Below are positions 50,955 to 60,016 of a stretch of 64,000 nucleotides of DNA, one piece after another. The DNA is taken from assembly GCF_042680685.1 (NCBI RefSeq), contig NZ_JBHUEA010000002.1, positions 124,001 to 188,000 of the forward strand. The letters run 5' to 3'. Each line of letters opens with the position of its first letter. Positions within the stretch are counted from its first letter, which is position 1. The stretch is from Amnibacterium endophyticum (GTDB lineage: Bacteria > Actinomycetota > Actinomycetes > Actinomycetales > Microbacteriaceae). Below the pieces are notes generated by a model. The model was not told the origin of the DNA, ran no database searches, and saw only the letters and a list, made by a program, of their open reading frames with translations. The position numbers were made by a program, and so were the translations under genes.

Positions 50955-51980
50955 TCAGGCCGCGGAGCGCTGCGCGAGCGGGCGGCGGCGCAGCGCCGGG
51001 TCCGCGACCTCCGGGCCGCGGTAGACCATGTCCATCGCGCCGATGCTCTCCCCCGGCGGCACGATCGCGTCGATGCGGTCGAGGATCTCGTCGCTGAGGC
51101 GCACCTCAGCGCCGGCCAGCGTGTCCTCCAGCTGCTCCATCGTGCGCGGGCCGGCGATCGCCGAGGTGACGCCGGGGTGCGCGAGCACGAACGCCATCGC
51201 CAGGTGCGTCAGCGGGATGCCGACCTCCTCGCTCAGCGCGATCAGCTGCTCGACCGCGGCGAGGCGGCGCTCGTCGCGGAAGTGCCGCATCCCGGTGCGG
51301 ACGGAGCGGAACTCGCCGTTCTCCTGCCCCGCGCGGTAGCGGCCGGTGAGGAACCCGCCGGCCAGCGGGCTGTAAACCAGCGTGCCCATCCCGTACCGCT
51401 GCGCGACCGGGAGGATCTCGCGCTCGATCTCGCGGTCGAGGATCGAGTAGTTCGGCTGCTCGGTGCGGAACCGCTCGAAGCCGCGGCGCTCCGACACCCA
51501 CTGCGCCTCCACGATCTCCGAGCCGCGCATGGAGGAGGTGCCGATCGCCCGCACCTTGCCCTGGCGGACCAGATCGGTCAGGGCGGACAGCGTCTCGTCG
51601 ACGTCCGTCTCGGGGTCCGGCCGGTGCAGCTGGTACAGGTCGATCCAGTCGGTCCGGAGGTTGCGCAGCGAGCGCTCCACCGCCTGCATGATCCAGCGGC
51701 GGGAGGCGCCGCGGTGGTGCAGGTCGTCGTCGACGGGCCCCCAGAACTTCGTAGCGAGCACGACCCGGTCGCGGCGGCCCTTGAGCGCCTCGCCGACGAC
51801 CTCCTCCGAGTCGCCGTAGCGGTCGGCCGTGTCGATGAAGTCGATGCCGGCGTCGAGCGCGCGGTGGATGATCGCGACCCCCCCGCTGCGGTCGGGGTTG
51901 CCGAGCGAGCCGAGCATCATCGCCCCGAGCGCGACGGGGGTTACCTGAATGCCGGTGCGGCCGAGCGTGCGGTGCTGCAT
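50955..51980 (-). CDS. Aldo/keto reductase
   Basis: A 341-residue barrel: FIDTADRYGDSEE gives the catalytic Asp and Tyr, VLATKFWG the Lys and YQLHRPDP the His. The C-terminus has SAIAGPRTMEQLED for cofactor binding. ATG 51980 follows GAGGAG by 6 nt. It is divergent from a TetR gene, and the 153-bp intergenic region contains two matched inverted repeats, so TetR probably represses both genes. Likely an NADPH-linked aldehyde or quinone reductase. Confidence 0.92.
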   Translation of the reverse strand: MQHRTLGRTGIQVTPVALGAMMLGSLGNPDRSGGVAIIHRALDAGIDFIDTADRYGDSEEVVGEALKGRRDRVVLATKFWGPVDDDLHHRGASRRWIMQAVERSLRNLRTDWIDLYQLHRPDPETDVDETLSALTDLVRQGKVRAIGTSSMRGSEIVEAQWVSERRGFERFRTEQPNYSILDREIEREILPVAQRYGMGTLVYSPLAGGFLTGRYRAGQENGEFRSVRTGMRHFRDERRLAAVEQLIALSEEVGIPLTHLAMAFVLAHPGVTSAIAGPRTMEQLEDTLAGAEVRLSDEILDRIDAIVPPGESIGAMDMVYRGPEVADPALRRRPLAQRSAA

Positions 51981-52067
51981 GGCGGACTCCTCGTTCCCGC
52001 CGCCCGATCGGGCGGCGTCTCGTTCCTGGATCGGGAGCGCGGTCGCGGCTATGCTCGAGGCACATCC

Positions 52068-52080
52068 GGAACAGCGTTCC
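52068..52080. promoter_or_regulatory. TetR operator candidate 1 (GGAAC-N3-GTTCC)
   Basis: GGAACAGCGTTCC is a 13-bp inverted repeat whose arms recur identically 33 bp downstream. It lies between the divergent aldo/keto reductase and TetR genes, nearer to the reductase. Confidence 0.7.
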
Positions 52081-52100
52081 TGCTGTTGCCCACCGTAAAC

Positions 52101-52113
52101 GGAACTGTGTTCC
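52101..52113. promoter_or_regulatory. TetR operator candidate 2 (CGGAAC-N3-GTTCCG)
   Basis: GGAACTGTGTTCC, extendable to a 15-bp palindrome with flanking C and G. It sits immediately upstream of the TetR start, 33 bp (about three helical turns) from copy 1, so both sites would face the same side of the DNA. Confidence 0.7.
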
Positions 52114-52133
52114 GCATGCAATCCGAGGCGCCC

Positions 52134-52730
52134 ATGTCCACGACCCCGACGACCGGCGCCGCGCCGGTGCGGCGGCAGCGCGCCGACGCACGACAGAACC
52201 TCGATGCGCTGCTCGAGGCCGCGAAAGCCGTCTTCGCGGAGTCCGGCGTCGACGCCCCCGTACGCACGATCGCCGAGCGGGCCGGGGTCGGCGTCGGGAC
52301 CGTGTACCGGCACTTCCCGCTGCGCTCCGACCTGATCTCCGCGGTCTTCCGCCGCGAGATGGACGCCTGCGTCGATGCGGCGGACGAGCTGGAGGCGGGG
52401 TACCCGGCCGGCGAGGCGCTGGACCGCTGGGTGCTGCGCTACACGGACTTCGTCGCGACGAAGCAGGGGCTCGCGGGGGCGCTGCACAGCGGCGACCCGG
52501 CCTACGAGCCGCTCGCCGAGTACTTCTCGACCCGCCTTGCGCCGACGCTCGAGCGCCTGCTCGAGGCCGCCCGCGCGGCGGACGCGATCGAGCAGGAGGT
52601 CGAGCCGGCCGAGTTCCTCGGCGCCGTCGCGAACCTCTGCCACGGCACGGGTCCGACCACGCGCGGGCGTGACCACGCCGAGCGGATGGTGCGGCTGCTG
52701 CTCGCGGGCCTCCGGGCGCCCGCCGCCTGA
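52134..52730 (+). CDS. TetR-family transcriptional regulator
   Basis: A 198-residue TetR protein: LLEAAKAVFAESGVDAPVRT, then IAERAGVGVGTVYRHFPLRS is the helix-turn-helix, followed by a helical ligand domain (LATKQGLAGALHSGD-like region). ATG 52134 has GAGG 5 nt upstream and is preferred; ATG 52116 is in frame but abuts the operator. Probably represses itself and the divergent aldo/keto reductase through the two operators at 52068 and 52101. Confidence 0.9.
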   Translation: MSTTPTTGAAPVRRQRADARQNLDALLEAAKAVFAESGVDAPVRTIAERAGVGVGTVYRHFPLRSDLISAVFRREMDACVDAADELEAGYPAGEALDRWVLRYTDFVATKQGLAGALHSGDPAYEPLAEYFSTRLAPTLERLLEAARAADAIEQEVEPAEFLGAVANLCHGTGPTTRGRDHAERMVRLLLAGLRAPAA

Positions 52731-52794
52731 CCCGCAGCAGGGCCCGCAGGCGCGGCCCGCAGGGACCGCGGACCCGCGCGGACCCCGAGGGCGG

Positions 52795-53637
52795 TCACGG
52801 GACGGGCTGCGCGCCGAGCACGCCGAGCAGCCGCAGGCGGTCGGCGCTCTCCGAGCCGGGCACGGCCGTGTAGACGAGCAGGTGCTGCGCCGTCTCCGGG
52901 TCGACGAGGGTCTGGCAGGTCAGCTCGAGGGCGCCGACCTCCGGGTGCACGAACCGCTTCCGCTCCGGCGGCCGCAGCCCGACCTCGCCCAGGGCCCACA
53001 CCTGGCGGAACTCCTCGCTGCGGTCGAGCAGCGCGTCGGCCAGCCCCGCCGCCCGCGACCGGGGCCCGCGCAGCCCGATCACGCGCCGCAGGCCCGACGC
53101 CCACAGGCGGGAGAGGAAGGCGTGGTCCTCGCGCGCGTACCGGTCCCTGGCGGCGGGATCCGTGAACCACCGGAAGCCGAGGCTGCGCGCAGGTCCCCGC
53201 AGGTCCGCGGTGGGCCCGACGAGCGCGGCGGCGAACGGCGTCTGCCGCAGCGTCTCCCCCAGCTCGGTGACGACCTCCGCCGGGGTGTCGGCCAGCCGGT
53301 CGAGGATCCGGAGCATGCCGGGCGCGACGAAGTCGCCCTCCCCGCCGCGGGCCGGCGGCCGGTGCCCCGCGAGCCGGAACAGGTGGTCGCGCTCGTCGAC
53401 CGACAGGTGCAGGCCCTGCGCGATCGCCGCGATCATCTGCTCCGACGGCTGCGGGCCGGTGCCGCGCTCGAGGCGCGCGTAGTAGTCCGGCGACATGTGC
53501 GCCAGCAGCGCCACCTCCTCGCGCCGCAGCCCGGCGGTGCGGCGGCGGGCGCCTCGGGGCAGGCCGACGTCCTCCGGCTGCAGCGCCTGCCGCCGCTGCA
53601 GGACGAAGGCGCCGAAGGATGCGAGGTCGCCGGTCAC
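52795..53637 (-). CDS. XRE-family regulator with MmyB-like C-terminal domain
   Basis: A 280-residue regulator. The N-terminal helix-turn-helix (TAGLRREEVALLAHMSPDYY, ARLERGTGPQPSEQMI) is followed by the MmyB-like ligand-binding domain (GFRWFTDPAARDRY, LELTCQTLVDPETAQHLLVY). This pair is very common in actinobacteria, next to an oxidoreductase gene it controls; here the divergent SDR at 53815 is the likely target. GTG 53637 is the start. Confidence 0.9.
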   Translation of the reverse strand: MTGDLASFGAFVLQRRQALQPEDVGLPRGARRRTAGLRREEVALLAHMSPDYYARLERGTGPQPSEQMIAAIAQGLHLSVDERDHLFRLAGHRPPARGGEGDFVAPGMLRILDRLADTPAEVVTELGETLRQTPFAAALVGPTADLRGPARSLGFRWFTDPAARDRYAREDHAFLSRLWASGLRRVIGLRGPRSRAAGLADALLDRSEEFRQVWALGEVGLRPPERKRFVHPEVGALELTCQTLVDPETAQHLLVYTAVPGSESADRLRLLGVLGAQPVP

Positions 53638-53814
53638 ACCCGAGTTCCTACCGGGCGCCGGGCGGCGGATCCACGCCCCGCCGGGTCACCCCTCCCAAGC
53701 GGGCCTCGACGCGGCGAGCCCCGACGTGCCCAGCCGTGACTCCGCAGGTCCTGGTCACCCGGCGGGCATCGGCGGGAGGGTCGGGACCACCGACCGACCC
53801 TTCAGGAGCCCACC

Positions 53815-54759
53815 GTGCCCAGACGCCCCATCCACCTCGACCTGCCCGACCCGACCGGGCGCCGCGCACTCGTCACCGGCGCGAGCGACGGCATCGGCCT
53901 GCACATCGCCGCCCGCCTCGCGGAGGCGGGGGCCGACCTCGTGCTGCCGGTGCGGAACGCGGCGAAGGGCGAGGCGGCCGTCGCCCGCATCCGCGCCACG
54001 GCGCCGCGGGCGTCGATCGCTACGCCCGCGCTCGACCTGTCGTCGCTCGACTCGGTCGCCGCGCTCGGCGAGCGGCTGCGCGACGAGGGCGCGCCCCTGC
54101 ACCTGCTGATCGGCAACGCGGGCGTGATGACGCCGCCGGAGCGCCGGACGACCGCGGACGGCCACGAGCTGCAGCTCGGGACGAACCACCTGGGTCACGT
54201 CGCGCTGGTCGCGGGCCTGCTGCCGCTGCTGCGCGCCGGCAGCGCGCGGATCGTGCTGCAGATCAGCGTCGCCGCCGCGCGCGGCTCGGTGCTGTGGGAC
54301 GACCTCGACCAGCAGCGCTCCTACGACGGCGCCCGCGCGTACCGGTCGTCGAAGATCGCCTCCGGGCTGTGGGGCCTCGAGCTCGACCGCCGCAGCCGCG
54401 CGCACGGCTGGGGCGTCACGGCCGCGCTGGCGCACCCGGGCATCGCGCCGACCAGCCTGCTCGCCGCCCGCCCCGAGCTCGGCCGCTCCCGCGACACCGC
54501 GAGCGTCCGGGTCATCCGCGCGCTCTCCCGCCGCGGCGTGCTGGCCGGGACGCCGGAGTCCGCGGCGCTGCCGGCGCTGCTCGCGGCGACCGCGCTGGCC
54601 GCGCCCGGCCGGATGTACGGCCCGAGCGGGCCCGGGCACACCGCCGGCGCCCCCGCCGAGCAGGCGCTGTACAGGCCCCTGCGCAGCGAGGCGGACGCCC
54701 GCCGGATCTGGGCCGTGTCGGCGGAGCTCGCGGGGGCGCGCTTCCCGGACGAGGGCTGA
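53815..54759 (+). CDS. SDR family NAD(P)-dependent oxidoreductase (retinol dehydrogenase-like)
   Basis: A 314-residue SDR: LVTGASDGIGLHIAARL is the cofactor motif, LLIGNAGVM replaces NNAG, GTNHLGHVAL is the conserved Asn region and YRSSKIA the YxxxK pair. GTG 53815 has AGGAG 6 nt upstream. It is divergent from the XRE-MmyB regulator. Such SDRs reduce or oxidise xenobiotic carbonyls; the substrate is not known. Confidence 0.9.
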   Translation: MPRRPIHLDLPDPTGRRALVTGASDGIGLHIAARLAEAGADLVLPVRNAAKGEAAVARIRATAPRASIATPALDLSSLDSVAALGERLRDEGAPLHLLIGNAGVMTPPERRTTADGHELQLGTNHLGHVALVAGLLPLLRAGSARIVLQISVAAARGSVLWDDLDQQRSYDGARAYRSSKIASGLWGLELDRRSRAHGWGVTAALAHPGIAPTSLLAARPELGRSRDTASVRVIRALSRRGVLAGTPESAALPALLAATALAAPGRMYGPSGPGHTAGAPAEQALYRPLRSEADARRIWAVSAELAGARFPDEG

Positions 54760-54944
54760 GGCTCCCGCGGGAGCACCGCCGCGGCGAGGAGCGGCGTGCC
54801 AGGCTTCCTCGAGGACGCCTGACACGCCGCGGGGAGCGCGATCCGGAATAGCCGAGCACCGGCCGGGTTGCGCCTCCCCGGACGCTTACGCGTCCGCTCG
54901 CGCACCGTCGCGCGGACCCACACGTCCGAACAAAGGAGCCCCGC

Positions 54945-56486
54945 ATGGCGGACACCGCTGTCGACAACTTTCCCGCCGCCGCGCCCGACCGCCCGGAGGG
55001 CCCCGAGCCGAAGCGGCAGGGCGCACGCCACGAGCACCGCTGGTGGGTGCTCGCCGTCCTCGCGCTCTCGCAGCTGATGGTCGTGCTCGACGCCACGATC
55101 GTGAACATCGCGCTGCCGACCGCGCAGCGGGCGCTCGACTTCGACAGCGACCAGCGGCAGTGGGTCATCACCGCCTACTCGCTCGCCTTCGGCGGGCTGC
55201 TGCTGCTCGGCGGCCGGCTGTCGGACCTGTTCGGCCGAAAGGTCACCTACATCGCGGGCCTCATCGGCTTCGCGGCGGCCTCCGCGTTCGGCGGCGCGGC
55301 GCAGAACTTCGGCGAGCTCGTCACCGCCCGCGCGGTGCAGGGCGCGTTCGGAGCGCTGCTCGCGCCGGCGGCGCTGTCGCTGCTCAGCACGACCTTCACC
55401 GACGGCCGCGAGCGCGGCAAGGCGTTCGGCATCTTCGGGGCGGTCGCGGGCTCCGGCGGCGCGGTCGGCCTGCTGCTCGGCGGCGTGCTGACGGAGTACG
55501 CCTCGTGGCGCTGGTGCCTCTACGTGAACCTCTTCTTCGCGATCGTCGCGATCATCGGCGCCCTCACCTTCTTCGGCCGCCAGGGCCCGGCCGGCACCCG
55601 CCCGAAGCTCGACCTCCCGGGCACCGTGATCGTCTCCCTCGGGCTCGTCGGCATCGTCTACGGCTTCTCGTCGGCGGAGACGAACGGCTGGGACGACGTG
55701 CAGACGATCGTCTCCCTCGCGCTCGGCGTCGTGCTGCTGATCGCGTTCGTGATCCTCGAGTCCCGCGTCGCTCACCCGCTGCTGCCGCTGCGGGTCGTGC
55801 TCGACCGGCAGCGCGGCGGCGCCTACCTGACCGTGGCGCTCACCGGCGCCGCGCTCTTCGGCGTCTTCCTCTTCCTCGCCTACTACCTGCAGGTGCTGCG
55901 CGGCTACACCCCGCTGCAGACCGGCGTCGGCTTCCTGCCCATGCCCGTCACGATCGCGCTGACCTCGACGCTGATCGTGCCGCGGGTGCTCCCCCGCTTC
56001 GGCGCGAAGCCGATGATCGTGATCGGCGCGCTGCTCGGCGCGGCCGGGCTGTTCATCCTGAGCCGCATCGGCCTCGACAGCGAGTACTGGCTGACCATCG
56101 CGCCGGGCCTCGTCGTGCTGGGCCTCGGCATGGGCAACGTCTTCGGCGCGGCCTTCAACACCGCGACGGCCGGCGTCGACCCGCGCGACGCGGGCGTCGG
56201 CTCCGCCATGGTGAACACGTCGCAGCAGATCGGCGGCTCCATCGGCACCGCGGTGCTCTCGACGCTGGCCGCGGGCGCGGTCACGCGCTACCTCACCGAC
56301 AACGGCAACTCGCGGCAGGCCCAGGCGCTGGCGCAGCTCGACAGCTACCACACGGCGTTCCTGACCTCGTCCGGGGTCTTCGTCGGGATCGCGGTGATCG
56401 CGCTCCTGCTGCTGCGGTGGGGGCGGCCGGACGCGACGACCCGCGGCAGCGATGAGCAGGAGGCGGCGCCGGCCACCGCGCACTGA
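54945..56486 (+). CDS. MFS transporter, DHA2 (EmrB/QacA) family
   Basis: A 513-residue drug:proton antiporter type protein with 14 predicted membrane helices. LDATIVNIALPTAQRALDF is the DHA2 motif D1, GGRLSDLFGRK is motif A and the central part has GAVAGSGGAVGLLLGGVLTE (motif C). ATG 54945 has AAAGGAG 6 nt upstream. The N-terminal ~25 residues are hydrophilic. It probably exports hydrophobic cations or antibiotics. There is no regulator beside it; the 185-bp upstream gap has no clear operator. Confidence 0.92.
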   Translation: MADTAVDNFPAAAPDRPEGPEPKRQGARHEHRWWVLAVLALSQLMVVLDATIVNIALPTAQRALDFDSDQRQWVITAYSLAFGGLLLLGGRLSDLFGRKVTYIAGLIGFAAASAFGGAAQNFGELVTARAVQGAFGALLAPAALSLLSTTFTDGRERGKAFGIFGAVAGSGGAVGLLLGGVLTEYASWRWCLYVNLFFAIVAIIGALTFFGRQGPAGTRPKLDLPGTVIVSLGLVGIVYGFSSAETNGWDDVQTIVSLALGVVLLIAFVILESRVAHPLLPLRVVLDRQRGGAYLTVALTGAALFGVFLFLAYYLQVLRGYTPLQTGVGFLPMPVTIALTSTLIVPRVLPRFGAKPMIVIGALLGAAGLFILSRIGLDSEYWLTIAPGLVVLGLGMGNVFGAAFNTATAGVDPRDAGVGSAMVNTSQQIGGSIGTAVLSTLAAGAVTRYLTDNGNSRQAQALAQLDSYHTAFLTSSGVFVGIAVIALLLLRWGRPDATTRGSDEQEAAPATAH

Positions 56487-56618
56487 CGTCGTCCCCTCCT
56501 CGCGCGGCCGACTCGTCCTCGACCCCTGCGGGCAGGGCTTCGGAGCAGCTCCGGTGGCGATCGAGCAGCGTGGCCGCATGACCTCGCTGCCTCCCGAGGT
56601 GCTCGATGACGAGTCCGA

Positions 56619-56647
56619 TTGCACACGGGATCGCTCGCTGCTACGGT
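56619..56647 (+). promoter_or_regulatory. Sigma-70-type promoter of the LacI-glycoside operon
   Basis: TTGCAC (56619-56624) and TACGGT (56642-56647) are separated by 17 bp. The predicted transcription start lies about 7 bp later, inside the first of two operator-like sites. Confidence 0.7.
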
Positions 56648-56651
56648 CTGC

Positions 56652-56679
56652 TTCAACGTTAAACTGCTTAAACGTTTAA
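56652..56679. promoter_or_regulatory. Twin LacI-type operators
   Basis: TTCAACGTTAAA (56652-56663, nearly symmetric) and TTAAACGTTTAA (56668-56679, perfect 12-bp palindrome) are both centred on CG and lie 16 bp apart. They cover the predicted transcription start and the leader just before the ribosome-binding site, a natural place for autorepression by the LacI protein encoded next. Confidence 0.72.
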
Positions 56680-56694
56680 ACTCAGGAGGAGCAG

Positions 56695-57756
56695 GTGGCA
56701 CGAGGGGCTGCGCAGACCGTGACGTTGAAGGACGTCGCCGAACGCGTCGGCGTCACCCCGGCCGCGGTCTCCATGGCGCTGTCCGGGAGCAGGCGCATCA
56801 GCACGGCCACGGCGGACCGGATCCGGCAGACCGCAGCGGACCTCGGCTACGTGCCGAGCTCCGCTGCGAAAGCCCTTCGCAGCCGGCGGTCGGGAGCGAT
56901 CGCCGTGATCGTGCCCAACTCCACGCAGCACGTCTTCGGCCACAGCTACTTCATGCACGTCCTCACCGGCGTCTCCTCCGCCGCGAACGAGCGCGACGTG
57001 CAGGTGCTGATCTCCACGAGCGCCAGCGAGGCCAGCGGCCTCACCGCCTACGAGCGCGTGATGCGGTCCCGCACGGCCGACGGTGCGATCGTCACGAGCG
57101 CCGCGATCGGCGACACGAACATCGAGCGGCTCACCGCTAGCGGCCTGCCGGTCGTGCTGCTCGGCAACTATCCCGACCTGCCGACCGCGACGAGCGTCGG
57201 TTGGGACGACGTGCAGGCGTCGCAGATGGTGACGGCACACCTCATCGAGGAGCACGGCGCGCGTCGCCTGCTCCACGTCACCGGCCCGCTCGACCATCAG
57301 ACCGCGGTCGACCGCCGCGAGGGGTTCCTTCGAGCAACTCGTGCCGCCGGGATCGAGGCGGGTGCAGCGATCGCGGAAGGCGACTTCAGCGAGCGCTCCG
57401 GGTTCGACGCGCTGGCCGGGTACGACCTCGGCGGGGCGGGCTTCGACGCCGTCGTCTTCGCCAACGACGACATGGCCTTTGGCGGCCTCCAGCGACTCCG
57501 CGTCCTCGGCCTCCGCGCACCCGAGGACGTCGCCGTCGTCGGATTCGACGACTTCGGCCTCTCCCGGACGACCGATCCCGGCATCACCAGCGTGCACGTC
57601 CCGGCGGAGGAGCTCGCCCGCATCGCGGCAGAGCGCTTGTTCGCCCTCATCGACGAGTCGCAGACCGCGCCGACGCGGGACGACCTCCAGGTGTCGCTCG
57701 TGCGGCGCCGATCCTGCGGATGCCCGGAGCAGGACGTCGTCCTGCTCTCCGACTGA
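56695..57756 (+). CDS. LacI-family transcriptional regulator
   Basis: A 353-residue LacI repressor. TLKDVAERVGVTPAAVSMAL is the helix-turn-helix, SSAAKALRSRRSG the hinge, and the effector domain ends in AVVGFDDFGLSRTTDPGITS. The C-terminus has RRRSCGC, a Cys cluster often seen in such regulators. GTG 56695 follows AGGAGGAGCAG. It heads the glycoside operon (ABC transporter, two glycosidases) and probably responds to the imported sugar. Confidence 0.93.
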   Translation: MARGAAQTVTLKDVAERVGVTPAAVSMALSGSRRISTATADRIRQTAADLGYVPSSAAKALRSRRSGAIAVIVPNSTQHVFGHSYFMHVLTGVSSAANERDVQVLISTSASEASGLTAYERVMRSRTADGAIVTSAAIGDTNIERLTASGLPVVLLGNYPDLPTATSVGWDDVQASQMVTAHLIEEHGARRLLHVTGPLDHQTAVDRREGFLRATRAAGIEAGAAIAEGDFSERSGFDALAGYDLGGAGFDAVVFANDDMAFGGLQRLRVLGLRAPEDVAVVGFDDFGLSRTTDPGITSVHVPAEELARIAAERLFALIDESQTAPTRDDLQVSLVRRRSCGCPEQDVVLLSD

Positions 57757-57800
57757 ACCCGTTCCCCCTTCCCACCCACTCAACGAGGAGTTCGTATTTC

Positions 57801-59066
57801 ATGAAGAAGACCCTGACGGCGGTTGCCGCCGCATCCGCCGCACTGCTGCTCGCCCTGACCGGCTGCTCCGGCGGCTCCGCAGGGGGCGCGCCCGCCGGTC
57901 CCGTGAAGCTCACCGTCTGGACCGGCTTCACCGGCGGCGACCGACCCGGCTACGACCAGATCGTGAAGGACTTCAACGCCTCGCACGAAGACATCCAGGT
58001 GTCGATGTCGGTGCAGCCGTGGGACAGCATCACCCAGAAGCTCCCGTCCGCCTGGCTCACCGGCAGCGGCCCGGACATCGCGGCTCCGAGCTCCGATCCG
58101 AACGCGATCGCGCAGTACGTGAAGACGAACTCGGTCCTGCCCATCACCGCGACGGGCAGCGGTGCCTCCGAGGTGAACGTCGACAAGATCGCCCCGGCCC
58201 TGATCAAGGAGTACACCTACAACGGCAAGCTCTACGCGGTCCCTGCGAACTACGCCACGCTGAGCCTTTACTACAACAAGAAGCTCTTCGCGGCCGCCGG
58301 GATCGACGGTCCGCCGAAGACGGTGGACGAGCTGCTTGCTGACGCGAAGAAGCTGACCGTCCCGGAGAAGAAGCAGTACGGCCTCGTGCTCGCCGACAAC
58401 CAGACGATCCAGATGTGGCCGATCCTCCAGTGGCTGGAAGGAGGCGACATCGTCGACTCCAAGAACTGCAGCGTGCTGCAGACCCCGGCCGGGCGAGCGA
58501 GCCTCAGCCCCTGGGTCGACGCCGTCGTGAACGACAAGATCTCGCCCGTCGGGCTGACGGGCGCGGAGGCCGACTCGCTGTTCTCCGCGGGCAAGGCCGC
58601 GATGGAGCTGAACGGCCCCTGGGCTGCGCCCGGCTACAAGTCGGCGGGGATCGATCTCGGACTCGCGCCCGTCCCGGTCGGGAAGGACGGGAAGAGCGTG
58701 ACGCTCGGCTCGACCGCACCGCTCGCGATCTCGGCCAAGACGAAGTACCCGGAGCAGGCGCAAGAGTTCCTCGCCTATTGGACGAGCAAGTCCGCTCAGA
58801 AGCAGTTCTCCCTGACCACAGGCTTCCCGACGCTGCGCACGGATCTCGCCGACGATGCCGATCTGAAGGCGAACGACATCATCTCCACCTTCACCGAGCA
58901 GGTGCCGGACGCTCGCCTGTACCTGCCGCAGGTGCCGCAGGCGACCCAGGTCGACGCGAACGGCTACGTGCCGCTGATCGGCCGGATCACGCGCGGGCAG
59001 GACATCGCGGCCGAAACCGCGGCTGCCGCGAAGACGATCAACGCGCTCACGGGCTGCTCCTCCTGA
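57801..59066 (+). CDS. Extracellular sugar-binding lipoprotein of an ABC transporter
   Basis: A 421-residue family 1 solute-binding lipoprotein with lipobox ALTGC (Cys 22). KLTVWTGFTGGDRPGYDQIV opens the mature domain and LYYNKKLFAAAGIDGPP is a conserved family stretch. ATG 57801 has GAGGAG 10 nt upstream. It lies 44 bp after the LacI gene and its stop overlaps the first base of the permease start (TGATG). It feeds the two downstream permeases, and the adjacent glycosidases suggest an oligosaccharide or beta-glycoside ligand. Confidence 0.93.
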   Translation: MKKTLTAVAAASAALLLALTGCSGGSAGGAPAGPVKLTVWTGFTGGDRPGYDQIVKDFNASHEDIQVSMSVQPWDSITQKLPSAWLTGSGPDIAAPSSDPNAIAQYVKTNSVLPITATGSGASEVNVDKIAPALIKEYTYNGKLYAVPANYATLSLYYNKKLFAAAGIDGPPKTVDELLADAKKLTVPEKKQYGLVLADNQTIQMWPILQWLEGGDIVDSKNCSVLQTPAGRASLSPWVDAVVNDKISPVGLTGAEADSLFSAGKAAMELNGPWAAPGYKSAGIDLGLAPVPVGKDGKSVTLGSTAPLAISAKTKYPEQAQEFLAYWTSKSAQKQFSLTTGFPTLRTDLADDADLKANDIISTFTEQVPDARLYLPQVPQATQVDANGYVPLIGRITRGQDIAAETAAAAKTINALTGCSS

Positions 59067-60016
59067 TGACGGTCGGAACCCCGATCCGGGTGGAGGGCGG
59101 CGGCACGTCGCCCTCCACCCGGGCCGTCTCCGTCGGGCCGCGACGGCGCCGCCGGATCCGCTGGACGTCGGCGTGGCTGTTCATGGCACCGAGCCTGCTG
59201 ATCCTCGGCGTCTTCGTCATCTACCCGATCGTCGTGTCGTTCTGGTACAGCCTCCACGACTGGACCATCGGCTCCGACGTGCAGCCGTTCCTCGGGCTGG
59301 GCAACTACCTCGCGCTCACGAGGGATCCGCAGTTCTGGAACGCACTCGTCAACACGCTGGAGCTCACGGTCGTCTCGGTCGCCGCACTCGTCGTGCTGGG
59401 CCTGGCGCTCGCGATCGCCCTCCTTCGTGACTCCTTCATCACGAAGGCCGTCCGCTCGGCCTTCTTCTTCCCGACGGTCGTGTCGCTCACGTCGATCGGC
59501 CTCGTATGGCGCTTCCTCCTCGACCCGCAGCTCGGCCTCGTCGCCGGCATCTCGGAGACGCTCGGCCTGCCGGCGGTCGACTGGTTGCAGTCGACCGCCC
59601 TCGCACTGCCCGCGGTGATCTTCGTCGACATCTGGAAGAACCTGGGGTTCGTCATGATCATCATGATCGGCGGCCTGAAAGGTGTGCCTGCCGAGCGGTA
59701 CGAGGCGGGGCGGCTCGACGGCGCGGGCGACTGGCAGCTCGTCCGATTCATCACGCTGCCGAGCATCCGGCCGACCCTCCTCTTCGCGACGCTCATCCTC
59801 ACGATCCAGTCGCTGCAGCTCTTCGACCTCGTGTACGTGATGACCGGTGGCGGCCCCCTGTTCGCCACCGACACCCTCGTCACCGAGGTGTTCCGGGAGG
59901 GCTTCGTCAACTACAGGACCGGCTACGCCTCCGCGATCTCCTGGGTGCTCTTCGCGCTGATCATGCTCATCTCCCTCGTCCAGCTGCGGATCTTCAGGTA
60001 CGACGATGTCGATTGA
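59066..60016 (+). CDS. Carbohydrate ABC transporter permease (MalF type)
   Basis: A 316-residue permease with six membrane helices and the EAA loop YEAGRLDGAGDWQLVRFITLP (Gly replaces the second Ala of EAA). The N-terminal ~35 residues are basic and cytosolic. ATG 59066 shares one base with the previous stop. It overlaps the next permease gene by 11 bp. The ATPase is probably shared and encoded elsewhere. Confidence 0.93.
   Translation: MTVGTPIRVEGGGTSPSTRAVSVGPRRRRRIRWTSAWLFMAPSLLILGVFVIYPIVVSFWYSLHDWTIGSDVQPFLGLGNYLALTRDPQFWNALVNTLELTVVSVAALVVLGLALAIALLRDSFITKAVRSAFFFPTVVSLTSIGLVWRFLLDPQLGLVAGISETLGLPAVDWLQSTALALPAVIFVDIWKNLGFVMIIMIGGLKGVPAERYEAGRLDGAGDWQLVRFITLPSIRPTLLFATLILTIQSLQLFDLVYVMTGGGPLFATDTLVTEVFREGFVNYRTGYASAISWVLFALIMLISLVQLRIFRYDDVD

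Noticed and set aside
49746..52730. 994-codon plus-strand frame ending in the TetR gene
   Set aside because: Only the last ~198 codons are TetR-like; the upstream part is the antisense shadow of the VanZ-RDD and aldo/keto reductase genes.
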